In this document: positions 44,729 to 53,029 of the stretch, one piece after another
Layout: each line of letters opens with the position of its first letter
Position numbering within the stretch: position 1 is the first letter of the stretch
NCBI RefSeq assembly: GCF_019510245.1
Contig: NZ_JAEKKT010000127.1
Coordinates: 62,001 to 126,000, forward strand
Direction: 5' to 3'
Length of the DNA: 64,000 nucleotides
DNA from: Streptomyces sp.
Lineage (GTDB): Bacteria > Actinomycetota > Actinomycetes > Streptomycetales > Streptomycetaceae
Notes under the pieces: generated by a model
Database searches by the model: none
What the model was told of the DNA's origin: nothing
The model's input: only the letters and a program-made list of their open reading frames with translations
Position numbers and translations under genes: made by a program

Positions 44729-45406
44729 TCAGGCCTGTGCCCGCTCGTGGTACGACCGCCGGGTGTGCTCCGTGTGTTCGCGCATCAGAGTCGTCGCCAG
44801 CTGCTCGTCCCGTGAACTGATCGCCGCGATCAGTTCACGGTGTTCGATCCAGGACTGGTGGCCGCGCTGCCGGGCCACCGGCGTGTAGTACCAGCGGACC
44901 CGGCGGTCGACCTGGGCGGCGAGTTCGGCGAGGACCGTGTTGCCGGCCAGGTCCATGATCTTGGCGTGGAACGCGGCGTTCAGGGCGACGGCTGCGTCCA
45001 CGTCGTCCGCGGCGACGGCCTTCTCGCCCTCGGCGCAGAGGGATTCGAGGGCGGCCACGCCCGCACTGCCCGCGCCGGCCGCCGCCAGCCGCGCCGCTTC
45101 CGCCTCCAACAGGGTGCGCACCGTGAGGAGTTGGTCGGCCTCCGCCTCCGTCGGCTCGTGGACGAACGCGCCCTGTGCGGGACGCAGGTCCACCCAGCCC
45201 TCGGTGTTCAGTCGCTGGAGCGCCTCGCGCACCGGCTGCCGGGAGACGCCGAGGTGGCCGGCGAGTTCGCTCTCGACGAGGTGCTGACCGGGCTGGAGGG
45301 CACGGGTGGTGATGAGTTCCAGCAGCGCCTCGTACACGCGGTCGCGGAGCGGTCCGGGGCGTTCGAGCTTGGGCACCGCGCCCTGCGGCAGTCCGGCTGA
45401 CAACAT
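44729..45406 (-). CDS. GntR/FCD-family transcriptional regulator (candidate oxalate-locus regulator)
   Basis: A 225-residue FadR-subfamily regulator. The winged helix is HLVESELAGHLGVSRQPVRE with ALQRLNTEGWVDLRPAQGAF. The FCD domain has a histidine set (AFHAKIMDLAGN, WIEHRELI, REHTEHTRR) that normally binds a metal next to a carboxylate effector. The ATG at 45406 follows AAGGGGGA. A site resembling those in front of the ThDP/sucC and reductase/formate dehydrogenase operons lies 49-67 bp upstream, suggesting autoregulation. Oxalate or a CoA-linked acid is a plausible effector, by inference. Confidence 0.9.
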   Translation of the reverse strand: MLSAGLPQGAVPKLERPGPLRDRVYEALLELITTRALQPGQHLVESELAGHLGVSRQPVREALQRLNTEGWVDLRPAQGAFVHEPTEAEADQLLTVRTLLEAEAARLAAAGAGSAGVAALESLCAEGEKAVAADDVDAAVALNAAFHAKIMDLAGNTVLAELAAQVDRRVRWYYTPVARQRGHQSWIEHRELIAAISSRDEQLATTLMREHTEHTRRSYHERAQA

Positions 45407-45454
45407 CGGGTCCCCCTTCGGCAGACACCCGTTACGAGCGGAGACTCAGTATCG

Positions 45455-45473
45455 ATTGTCTTTCGTCTACAGT
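45455..45473. promoter_or_regulatory. Putative GntR operator (site 2) upstream of the GntR gene
   Basis: ATTGTCTTTCGTCTACAGT contains TTCGTCTAC (45462-45470). On the other strand it reads ACTGTAGACGAAAGACAAT, sharing ACTGTAGAC with site 3 at 48193 and the TTCGTC(G/T)AC core with sites 1 and 3. Its position just upstream of the gntR start fits autoregulation. Confidence 0.6.
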
Positions 45474-45535
45474 CTACGGCGCACAGGTGCCCGTGGGAGG
45501 GGGAGTCGACCACGTCCACACCGCGGAACGCGCTC

Positions 45536-46483
45536 TCACGGACACCGCACGACCTGACCCGCGTAGGACAGGTTGCCGCCGAAGCCGAAGAGCAGGACCG
45601 GGTCGCCGCCCGACACCCGGCCTTGTTCGACCAGCTTGGAGAGGGCGAGCGGGATGCTCGCGGCCGACGTGTTCCCCGATTCGGTGACATCACGGGCGAC
45701 GACCGCGTTGACCGCACCGATCTTCGCCGCGAGCGGCTCGATGATCCGCAGGTTGGCCTGGTGCAGGACGACGGCCGCCAGGTCGGCGGGGGCGATCCCG
45801 GCCTTCTCGCAGGCGCGCCGGGCGATGGGCGGCAGCTGGGTGGTGGCCCAGCGGTAGACGCTCTGCCCCTCCTGCGCGAACCGGGGCGGGGTGCCCTCGA
45901 TCCGTACGGCATGGCTCATCTCGGGGACGGAACCCCACAGGACCGGTCCGATCCCGGCCTCCTGGCCCGGTCCGCACGCCTCGACCACGGCCGCACCCGC
46001 CCCGTCGCCGACCAGGACGCACGTCGTACGGTCGGTCCAGTCCGTCACCTCGGACATCTTGTCGGCGCCGATGACGAGCGCCCGGGTGGCCGCGCCGGCC
46101 CGGACGGCGTGGTCGGCGGTGGCGAGCGCGTGAGTGAAACCGGCGCACACGACGTTGACGTCCATCGCGGCGGGCTGCGGGATGCCGAGCCGCGCGGCGA
46201 CGCGCGCGGCCATGTTCGGGGAGCGGTCGATCGCGGTGGAGGTGGCGACCAGGACCAGGTCGACGTCCGCGGGGGTGAGGCCGGCCGCGGCGAGGGCCTT
46301 GGCCGCGGCGTGCGCGGCCAGCTCGTCGACGGGTTCGTCGGGGCCCGCGATGTGCCGGGTGTTGATGCCCACCCGGCTGCGGATCCACTCGTCACTGGTG
46401 TCGACCATGCCCGCCAGGTCCTCGTTGGTGAGTACCCTGGCGGGCTGGTAGTGGCCGACGGCGGCGATGCGCGAGCCGTTCAT
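45536..46483 (-). CDS. 3-oxoacyl-ACP synthase III (FabH)-like protein
   Basis: A 315-residue thiolase-fold condensing enzyme. The active-site Cys is in VNVVCAGFTHAL, the His in VVLHQANLRI and the Asn in SGNTSAASIP, so the Cys-His-Asn triad is complete. It normally condenses a short acyl-CoA with malonyl-ACP. Its place between the GntR gene and an OFA transporter is unexpected, since no fatty-acid or polyketide genes are near. It may handle a CoA ester from the locus or be an unrelated passenger. The ATG at 46483 was chosen over an in-frame GTG at 46522. Confidence 0.88.
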   Translation of the reverse strand: MNGSRIAAVGHYQPARVLTNEDLAGMVDTSDEWIRSRVGINTRHIAGPDEPVDELAAHAAAKALAAAGLTPADVDLVLVATSTAIDRSPNMAARVAARLGIPQPAAMDVNVVCAGFTHALATADHAVRAGAATRALVIGADKMSEVTDWTDRTTCVLVGDGAGAAVVEACGPGQEAGIGPVLWGSVPEMSHAVRIEGTPPRFAQEGQSVYRWATTQLPPIARRACEKAGIAPADLAAVVLHQANLRIIEPLAAKIGAVNAVVARDVTESGNTSAASIPLALSKLVEQGRVSGGDPVLLFGFGGNLSYAGQVVRCP

Positions 46484-46630
46484 GGGTGGTGGAGCCCCCT
46501 CGTTGCCTCGGTCTGGGTCCACCAGTCTGTTCAGTGACTCACGGGTACGACGGCATGTGAGGCCACAGGAAACGGGCGCACGAGTTGTCGGCTTCTTGCA
46601 GACCCTCGGACGCCCGGCCGATCTCCCGGC

Positions 46631-46765
46631 TCAGCCGTTGAACAGCTGTGTCGCTTTCTGTACGAGTTCGTACACGCCGTAGGCGAACGGCGCGCCCACC
46701 CAAATCCAGGCGACGGCGATCAGCCAGCGGCGGTCCGGCTCAGGCCGGCTGCTCTCGTTCGACAT
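46631..46765 (-). CDS. 44-residue single-span partner of the OFA transporter
   Basis: A short gene overlapping the end of the transporter by 26 bp in another frame. It encodes 44 residues: a charged N-terminus (MSNESSRPEPDRR), one hydrophobic span (WLIAVAWIWVGAPFAYGVYE) and a polar end. GGGAGG lies 6 bases before the ATG at 46765. Actinobacterial OFA transporters are often followed by such small membrane proteins, annotated as MFS small subunits. The overlap implies coupled translation and a role in stability or activity of the transporter. Confidence 0.75.
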   Translation of the reverse strand: MSNESSRPEPDRRWLIAVAWIWVGAPFAYGVYELVQKATQLFNG

Positions 46766-48069
46766 CGACGGCCTCCCTCGGGGCGGGGATGTGGTGGCGG
46801 GCGTGGACGGGGCGGACCAGCTCGTTGGCGAGGAACCCGACGACGAGCAGTCCGATCATGATGCCGAAGGACAGGGTGTAGAGGTCGGAGCCGTGCTTGC
46901 CGGCCTCCTTCTGGTGGTCGGCGATCCAGTTGACGATGAGCGGGCCGAGCACACCGGCGAGGGACCAGGCGGTGAGCAGCCGGCCGTGGATCGCGCCGAC
47001 CTGGTAGGTGCCGAAGAGGTCCTTCAGGTAGGCGGGCACGGTCGCGAAGCCGCCGCCGTAGAAGGAGAGGATCACCAGGGCGCAGAGGACGAACAGCGGC
47101 TTCGAGGAGTTGCCGAACAGGGCGATGAGCAGGTACATCACGGCACCCACGCCCAGGTAGACGCGGTAGATGTTCTTGCGCCCGATCAGGTCCGAGGTGG
47201 ACGACCAGCCGATCCGGCCCGCCATGTTGGCGGCGGACAGCAGGGCGACGAACCCGGCCGCCGCGGACGCCGACACCGGCGTGGAGCTGTCGGCGAAGAA
47301 GTCCGTGATCATCGGCGCGGCCTTCTCCAGGATGCCGATGCCGGCGGTCACGTTCATGCACAGCACGACCCACAGGCACCAGAACTGCGGGGTGCGGATC
47401 GCGCTGTTCGCGGAGACCTGCACGCCCCCGAAGGCGCTCGGCGCGTCCACGACCGGCTTCTCGGTGCGCGGGACGCGGATCAGGAGCACGCCGAGGGTCA
47501 TGAAGACGGCGTACGACAGCCCGTGCACCAGGAAGGCGAGGGCGATGCCATCGTTGTCACTGCCGAAGGACGAGAGCATCTGTGCGGACCAGGGCGAGGC
47601 GATCAGCGCGCCGCCGCCGAAACCCATGATGGCGATGCCGGTGGCCATGCCGGGCCGGTCCGGGAACCACTTGATCAGCGTGGAGACCGGGGAGATGTAG
47701 CCGATGCCGAGGCCGATGCCGCCGACGAAGCCGTAGCCGAGGACGATCAGCCAGTACTGCTTGGTCTCGGCGCCGAGTGCGGAGATCAGGAAGCCGGAGG
47801 AGAAACAGATCAGGGCCACCGTCATGGCCCAGCGCGGTCCGTTGCGCTCGACGAGGGTGCCGCCGAACGCGGCCGACAGGCCGAGCATCACGATCGCGAG
47901 CTGGAAGGGCAGCGCACTCTCGGTGCCGCTCAGGTTCAGCGCGGATTCGAGCGGCGGCTTGAACACGCTCCAGGCGTAGGCCTGGCCGATGGAGAGATGG
48001 ACGGCGAGGGCGGCGGGCGGGACGAGCCAGCGGCTCCAGCCCGGCGGTGCTACAGGGGGGGCTGCTCAT
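46740..48069 (-). pseudogene. Third OFA-family MFS transporter with frameshift at the N-terminus
   Basis: From GTG 47966 a 408-residue frame covers helices 2-12 of an OFA transporter (FQLAIVMLGLSAAFGGTLVE, IKWFPDRPGMATGIAIMGFG, GRIGWSSTSDLIGRKN). The missing first helix (LVPPAALAVHLSIGQAYAWS) is encoded directly upstream in the same frame but has no start codon. An ATG at 48069 is out of frame by one base because of a C7 run. With six C's it would read MSSPPVAPPGWSRW and give a 442-residue protein. It is either a sequencing error, a slippage-controlled start or a broken gene. It is followed by its small partner. Confidence 0.85.
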
Positions 48070-48190
48070 GAATCCCGAACGGTAGGGCCCCGCACGGTGG
48101 TTGAGAACCCGACGGGTCGATCGTATGCGATGAGCGGTATCCAGAATGCGCTGAACGGTCATGGCCGGGACTCTTGCCGCGCTCAAGTCC

Positions 48191-48215
48191 ATACTGTAGA
48201 CAATATTTCGTCGAC
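48191..48215. promoter_or_regulatory. Putative GntR operator (site 3) between OFA transporter and reductase genes
   Basis: ATACTGTAGACAATATTTCGTCGAC combines ACTGTAGACAAT (48193-48204) with TTCGTCGAC (48207-48215). Both elements recur at 30344-30362 and, in altered order, at 45455-45473. It lies in the 205-bp divergent region and could control the transporter leftward and the reductase/formate dehydrogenase operon rightward. Confidence 0.65.
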
Positions 48216-48274
48216 ACGATTCGGCCGCCCGTCGGCCGCCTCCGCGGTATCCCTCAAACCGAACGGAGCGTTCC

Positions 48275-49246
48275 GTGAAAGTCGCAGTCCTCGGCGCCGG
48301 TGCGATCGGCGCCTACGTCGGTGCCGCGCTCCACCGCGCGGGCGCCGACGTGCACCTCATCGCCCGTGGACCCCATCTGGCGGCCATGAGGCAGTACGGA
48401 GTCCGGGTGCTCAGCCCGCGCGGCGACTTCACCGCGCACGCCCACGCCACCGACGACCCGGCCGAGGTCGGCCCGGTCGACTACGTCTTCCTGGGCCTGA
48501 AGGCCAACTCGTACGCGGCGTGCGGGCCGCTGATCGAGCCGCTGCTGCACGAGCGGACGGCGGTGGTCGCCGCCCAGAACGGCATCCCCTGGTGGTACTT
48601 CCACCGGCACGGCGGCCCCTACGACGGCCACCGCGTCGAGAGCGTCGACCCGGACGGCACGGTCAGCGCCGTCCTCGCCCCCGAACGCGCCCTCGGCTGC
48701 GTGGTGTACGCGGCCACCGAGCTCGAAGCCCCGGGCCTGGTACGGCACTTGGAAGGCACCAGGTTCTCGGTCGGCGAGCCCGACCGCAGCGTCTCCACGC
48801 GCTGCCTGCGGTTCAGCGAGGCCATGCAGTCCGGCGGGCTGAAGTGCCCCGTGGAGCCGGACCTGCGCAACGACATCTGGCTCAAGCTGCTGGGCAACAT
48901 CTCCTTCAACCCGATCAGCGCGCTGGCCCGTGCCACCATGCGGCAGATGTGCCTGCACGGCGGCACCCGGCGGGTCATCGAGATCATGATGCGCGAGACG
49001 CTGGACGTCGCCGAGGCGCTCGGCTGCGAGGTCGGGGTCTCCATCGAACGCAGGCTGGCGGGCGCCGAGAAGGTCGGCGACCACCGCACCTCCACGCTCC
49101 AGGACCTGGAGCGCGGCAGGCCGCTGGAGCTCGACGTGCTGCTCGCGGCCGTCGTCGAGCTGGCGGAGATCACCGGCGTGGCGGTGCCCACCCTGCGCAC
49201 CGTGCACGCCATCTCGGACCTGCTCGCACTGAGGAGCGCCGCATGA
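48275..49246 (+). CDS. Ketopantoate-reductase-family (PanE-like) enzyme, possible oxalyl-CoA reductase
   Basis: A 323-residue 6-phosphogluconate-dehydrogenase-like protein. The Rossmann loop VAVLGAGAIGAYVGAALHRA is intact. The catalytic Lys lies in DIWLKLLGNISFNPISAL, the PanE/ApbA C-terminal signature. It starts at GTG 48275 with GGAG upstream and is the first gene of the operon with formate dehydrogenase. In Methylobacterium extorquens a PanE-like protein (PanE2) encoded with oxalate genes reduces oxalyl-CoA to glyoxylate. The same role is inferred here from context; true ketopantoate reduction remains possible. Confidence 0.85.
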   Translation: MKVAVLGAGAIGAYVGAALHRAGADVHLIARGPHLAAMRQYGVRVLSPRGDFTAHAHATDDPAEVGPVDYVFLGLKANSYAACGPLIEPLLHERTAVVAAQNGIPWWYFHRHGGPYDGHRVESVDPDGTVSAVLAPERALGCVVYAATELEAPGLVRHLEGTRFSVGEPDRSVSTRCLRFSEAMQSGGLKCPVEPDLRNDIWLKLLGNISFNPISALARATMRQMCLHGGTRRVIEIMMRETLDVAEALGCEVGVSIERRLAGAEKVGDHRTSTLQDLERGRPLELDVLLAAVVELAEITGVAVPTLRTVHAISDLLALRSAA

Positions 49247-51207
49247 GCCGCACGAGCCGCACGAACCGCACGAGCCGCACGAACCGCCCGGGGAAACGGC
49301 AGCCGAAGACCTACACCCGGCTCACCCACCCCCTGATCCGGGACTCCCGCGACGAGCCGTTCCGGCGGGCGAGCTGGGAGGAGGCCCTGGACCGCGCGGC
49401 CCGCGGCCTGGAGCGCAACCGCGACGCGTTCGGGATGTTCTCCTGTGCCCGTGCCACCAACGAGATGAACTACGTGGCCCAGAAGTTCGCCCGGGTGGTG
49501 ATGGGCACCCACAACGTCGACTCCTGCAACCGGACGTGTCACGCCCCGAGCGTGGCGGGCCTGAGCGCCGCCTTCGGCTCCGGCGGCGGCACCTCCTCGT
49601 ACGAGGAGATCGAGCACACCGACGTCATCGTGATGTGGGGCTCCAATGCCCGCTTCGCGCACCCGATCTTCTTCCAGCACGTGCTGAAGGGGATCAGGAA
49701 CGGCGCCCGGATGTACGCCGTCGACCCGCGCCGCACCTCCACCGCCGAGTGGGCGGAGAGCTGGCTCGGGCTGAACGTCGGCACCGACATCCCGATGGCG
49801 CACGCGATCGGCCGGGAGATCATCCGTGCGGGGCTGGTCAACGAGGCGTTCGTCGAGCGGGCCACCACCGGATTCGAGAAGTACAGGGCGCTGGTCGAGC
49901 CGTGGACGCTGTCCCTCGCCGAGAAGGTGACGGGCGTACCGGCGCGGGCGATACGGGAGCTGGCGCACGCCTACGCCCGCGCAGAGCGCGCCCAGCTGTG
50001 CTGGACCCTCGGCATCACCGAGCACCACAACGGCACCGACAACGTCCGCGCCCTGATCAACCTCTCCCTCCTCACCGGTCAGGTCGGCCGGTGGGGTGCC
50101 GGGTTGCAGCCGCTGCGCGGCCAGAACAACGTGCAGGGCGGCGGCGACATGGGCGCGATCCCCAACCGGCTGCCCGGCTTCCAGGACATCCTCGACCCCG
50201 AGACGCGGCTGAAGTTCGAGTCGGCCTGGGACACGGTCATCCAGCCGCACTACGGGCTGAACCTCACCGAGATGTTCGAGGCGATGGAGGAGGGCACACT
50301 CAGGGCCGTCTACTGCATCGGCGAGAACCCCGCCCAGTCCGAGGCCGACAGCGAGCAGGCGGTACGGCGGCTCCAGGCCCTCGACTTCCTCGTGGTCCAG
50401 GACATCTTCCTCACGAGGACGGCGGAGCTGGCGGACGTGGTGCTGCCCGCGACCGCCGGCTGGGCGGAGACCGAGGGCACGACGACCAACAGTGAGCGCC
50501 GGGTCCAGCGGGTGCGCCGTGCGGTCACCCCGCCCGGCGAGGTCCGCGAGGACATCGACATCATCTGCGAGCTGGCGGCCCGGCTCGGCCACGACTGGAA
50601 GTACCGGGACGCGGAGGCCGTCTGGAACGAGCTCCGCTCCCTCTCCCCGGACCACTACGGGATGACGTACGACCGGCTCACCGAGTACCAGGGCATCCAG
50701 TGGCCGTGCCCGAGCACCGAGCGCCTCGAACCGACGTACCTGCACGGCCGGTTGTGGGAGACGGACCCGGACCGGCGCGGGATGCCGGCGCCCTTCGGGC
50801 TGGTCCGGCACGATCCGCCGGTGGACCTCACCGACGAGGACTTCCCGATCCGGCTCACCACGGGGCGACGGCTCGACTCCTACAACACCGGAGTGCAGAG
50901 CGGCGGTTACGCCTCCCCGCTGCGGCGCGGCGAGTACATCGAGCTGTGCCCGGAGGACGCCGAGCGGTACGGGGTGGCCGTCGGCGAGGAGGTCCGGGTG
51001 TCCTCGCGGCGGGGCGCGGTGGTGGCCCCGGTCTGGATCGACACGGCGCTGCGGCCCGGTCTGGCCTTCATGACCATGCACTTTCCCGACGAGGTGGACA
51101 CCAACCAGCTGACGATCGAGGCGAACTGCCCGATCGCGGGGACGGCGGAGTTCAAGGCGTCGGCGATCCGTATCGAGAAGCTCCCGGTCGCGACCATCGT
51201 GAGGTGA
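49243..51207 (+). CDS. Formate dehydrogenase catalytic subunit lacking the N-terminal Fe4S4 domain
   Basis: A 654-residue molybdopterin (bis-MGD) oxidoreductase. The metal-ligand Cys is in NRTCHAPSVAGL, with GANP-like regions VIVMWGSNARFAHP, LTGQVGRWGAGLQPLRGQNN and the C-terminal dinucleotide-binding domain (LTTGRRLDSYNTG). It begins directly at the mopterin domain. The Fe4S4 domain that normally precedes it (CxxC...C) is absent here but present at the C-terminus of the protein at 53026. The N-terminus carries five 9-bp repeats coding SRTSRTNRTSRTNR. The start overlaps the reductase stop (ATGA). It oxidises formate to CO2. Confidence 0.9.
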   Translation: MSRTSRTNRTSRTNRPGKRQPKTYTRLTHPLIRDSRDEPFRRASWEEALDRAARGLERNRDAFGMFSCARATNEMNYVAQKFARVVMGTHNVDSCNRTCHAPSVAGLSAAFGSGGGTSSYEEIEHTDVIVMWGSNARFAHPIFFQHVLKGIRNGARMYAVDPRRTSTAEWAESWLGLNVGTDIPMAHAIGREIIRAGLVNEAFVERATTGFEKYRALVEPWTLSLAEKVTGVPARAIRELAHAYARAERAQLCWTLGITEHHNGTDNVRALINLSLLTGQVGRWGAGLQPLRGQNNVQGGGDMGAIPNRLPGFQDILDPETRLKFESAWDTVIQPHYGLNLTEMFEAMEEGTLRAVYCIGENPAQSEADSEQAVRRLQALDFLVVQDIFLTRTAELADVVLPATAGWAETEGTTTNSERRVQRVRRAVTPPGEVREDIDIICELAARLGHDWKYRDAEAVWNELRSLSPDHYGMTYDRLTEYQGIQWPCPSTERLEPTYLHGRLWETDPDRRGMPAPFGLVRHDPPVDLTDEDFPIRLTTGRRLDSYNTGVQSGGYASPLRRGEYIELCPEDAERYGVAVGEEVRVSSRRGAVVAPVWIDTALRPGLAFMTMHFPDEVDTNQLTIEANCPIAGTAEFKASAIRIEKLPVATIVR

Positions 51208-51211
51208 CCAA

Positions 51212-53029
51212 GTGGACCTGCACTTCGGCGACAGCAAACCGACGGACGACGAACGGGCCGCCGTCGACGCCCTGTTGGGCCCTCCGGAGTCCTCCTGGGA
51301 GGGCGCCGACCGTTCCGACGCCGATCTGCGGTGGGCGCGTGGCGGCCGGGAGGCCCGGGACCGCCGCGACCTGCTGCTGCCGGGGCTGCACGCGATCAAC
51401 GACCGGATCGGCTGGATCAGCGAGGGCGCCCTCGGCTACCTGTGCCGCCGCCTGACGGTCCCCCCGGCGGAGGCCTACGGGGTCGCCACCTTCTACGCGA
51501 TGTTCTCCGTCGGGCCCCGTCCGGCGACCGTCCTGCACGTCTGCACGGACCTGGCGTGCATGGCGGCCGGGGCGTCCGACCTGTGCGCCGGGGTGGAGGA
51601 GGGTCTCGGCCCCGGGGTGCACGTCGAGCGCAGCCCCTGTCTGGGCCTGTGCGAGCGCGCCCCGGCGGCCCTCGCGATCAGGGCCGGGGACCCGGTGCGT
51701 ACGGCGGTGGCGGCCCCGGCGGCGGTCGCCACGGCCGTCCTCGCGGCCACCGCGCCCGACTCGGCCCCGGAGGAGCCGCCGGCGGCGAGCGCCGTACCCC
51801 AGGCGGGACGGGAAGGTCTGACCCTGCTGCGACGGGTGGGCGTGGTCGACCCGGCCTCGCTCGACGACTACCGGGCGAACGGCGGCTACACCGCCCTGCG
51901 GCACGCCTTCGCGCTCGGCCCCGCCGGGGTCATCCGCGAGGTCACCGACTCGGGCCTGGTCGGGCGCGGCGGTGCCGCCTTCCCCACCGGCCGCAAGTGG
52001 CAGGCCACGGCGTCCCAGCCGGACCGCCCGCACTACCTGGTCTGCAACGCGGACGAATCGGAGCCGGGCACCTTCAAGGACCGCGTGATCATGGAGGGCG
52101 ATCCGTACTCCCTGGTGGAGGCGATGACGATCGCGGCGTACGCGATCGGCGCGCACCGGGGCTTCGTCTACCTCCGCGGCGAGTACCCGCGGGCGACCCG
52201 CCGTCTCCGGCACGCGATCGACCAGGCCCGCGCCCGGGGCTTCCTCGGCGACGACGTCCTCGGGCAGGGCTTCGCCTTCGACATCGAGATCCGGCGCGGT
52301 GCCGGGGCGTACATCTGCGGTGAGGAGACGGCCCTGTTCAACTCCATCGAGGGGTTCCGGGGCGAGCCGCGCTCGAAGCCGCCGTTCCCGGTGGAGAAGG
52401 GGCTGTTCGGGAAGCCGACGGTCGAGAACAACGTGGAGACGCTGGTCAACGTCCTGCCGATCCTGACCATGGGCGCCCCGGCGTACGCGGCGATCGGCAC
52501 GGGGAGGTCCACCGGCCCGAAGCTCTTCTGCGTGTCGGGGAGCGTGGCCCGCCCCGGAATCTACGAACTCCCCTTCGGCGCCACGCTCGGCGAACTCCTC
52601 CGACTGGCGGGCGTGCGCGAGAACGTGCGGGCGGTCCTGCTCGGCGGTGCCGCGGGCGGCTTCGTACGGCCGGACGAACTCGGCATCCCGCTCACCTTCG
52701 AGGGCACCAGGGAGGCCGGCACCACGCTCGGCTCGGGTGTGGTCATGGCCTTCGACGACACCGTCCCGCTCCCGCAACTCCTGCTCCGGATAGCCAGGTT
52801 CTTCCGGGACGAGTCCTGCGGGCAGTGCGTGCCCTGCCGGGTCGGGACGGTCCGGCAGGAGGAGGCGCTGCACCGGATCGTCGCGCGCACCGGCGCCGAC
52901 GCGGCCGGGGACGTCGTGCTGCTGCGCGAGGTGGGCCGGGCGATGCGGGACGCCTCGATCTGCGGTCTCGGCCAGACCGCCTGGAACGCCGTGGAATCCG
53001 CCATCGACCGTCTGGGGGCGTACGAATGA
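51212..53029 (+). CDS. NuoE-NuoF fusion, NAD-reducing diaphorase subunit of formate dehydrogenase
   Basis: A 605-residue fusion. Residues 1-170 are NuoE-like with a 2Fe-2S site (CTDLAC and CLGLC). From about 210 it is NuoF-like: FMN/NADH elements GRGGAAFPTGRKW, CNADESEPGTFKDR and GAGAYICGEETAL, then the 4Fe-4S set SCGQCVPCRVG plus a later Cys in SICGLGQ. It passes electrons from the formate site to NAD+. The start is GTG 51212, 4 bp after the catalytic subunit, and its end overlaps the next gene (ATGA). Confidence 0.93.
   Translation: MDLHFGDSKPTDDERAAVDALLGPPESSWEGADRSDADLRWARGGREARDRRDLLLPGLHAINDRIGWISEGALGYLCRRLTVPPAEAYGVATFYAMFSVGPRPATVLHVCTDLACMAAGASDLCAGVEEGLGPGVHVERSPCLGLCERAPAALAIRAGDPVRTAVAAPAAVATAVLAATAPDSAPEEPPAASAVPQAGREGLTLLRRVGVVDPASLDDYRANGGYTALRHAFALGPAGVIREVTDSGLVGRGGAAFPTGRKWQATASQPDRPHYLVCNADESEPGTFKDRVIMEGDPYSLVEAMTIAAYAIGAHRGFVYLRGEYPRATRRLRHAIDQARARGFLGDDVLGQGFAFDIEIRRGAGAYICGEETALFNSIEGFRGEPRSKPPFPVEKGLFGKPTVENNVETLVNVLPILTMGAPAYAAIGTGRSTGPKLFCVSGSVARPGIYELPFGATLGELLRLAGVRENVRAVLLGGAAGGFVRPDELGIPLTFEGTREAGTTLGSGVVMAFDDTVPLPQLLLRIARFFRDESCGQCVPCRVGTVRQEEALHRIVARTGADAAGDVVLLREVGRAMRDASICGLGQTAWNAVESAIDRLGAYE

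Noticed and set aside
45536..46483. A polyketide or fatty-acid biosynthetic cluster signalled by the KAS III gene
   Set aside because: No ACP, other ketosynthase, acyltransferase or ketoreductase lies near it, so one condensing enzyme does not support a cluster.
47966..48069. GTG 47966 as the true start of the third OFA transporter
   Set aside because: It would remove the first transmembrane helix, which is clearly encoded upstream in the same frame. A one-base indel near 48055 explains the missing start better.
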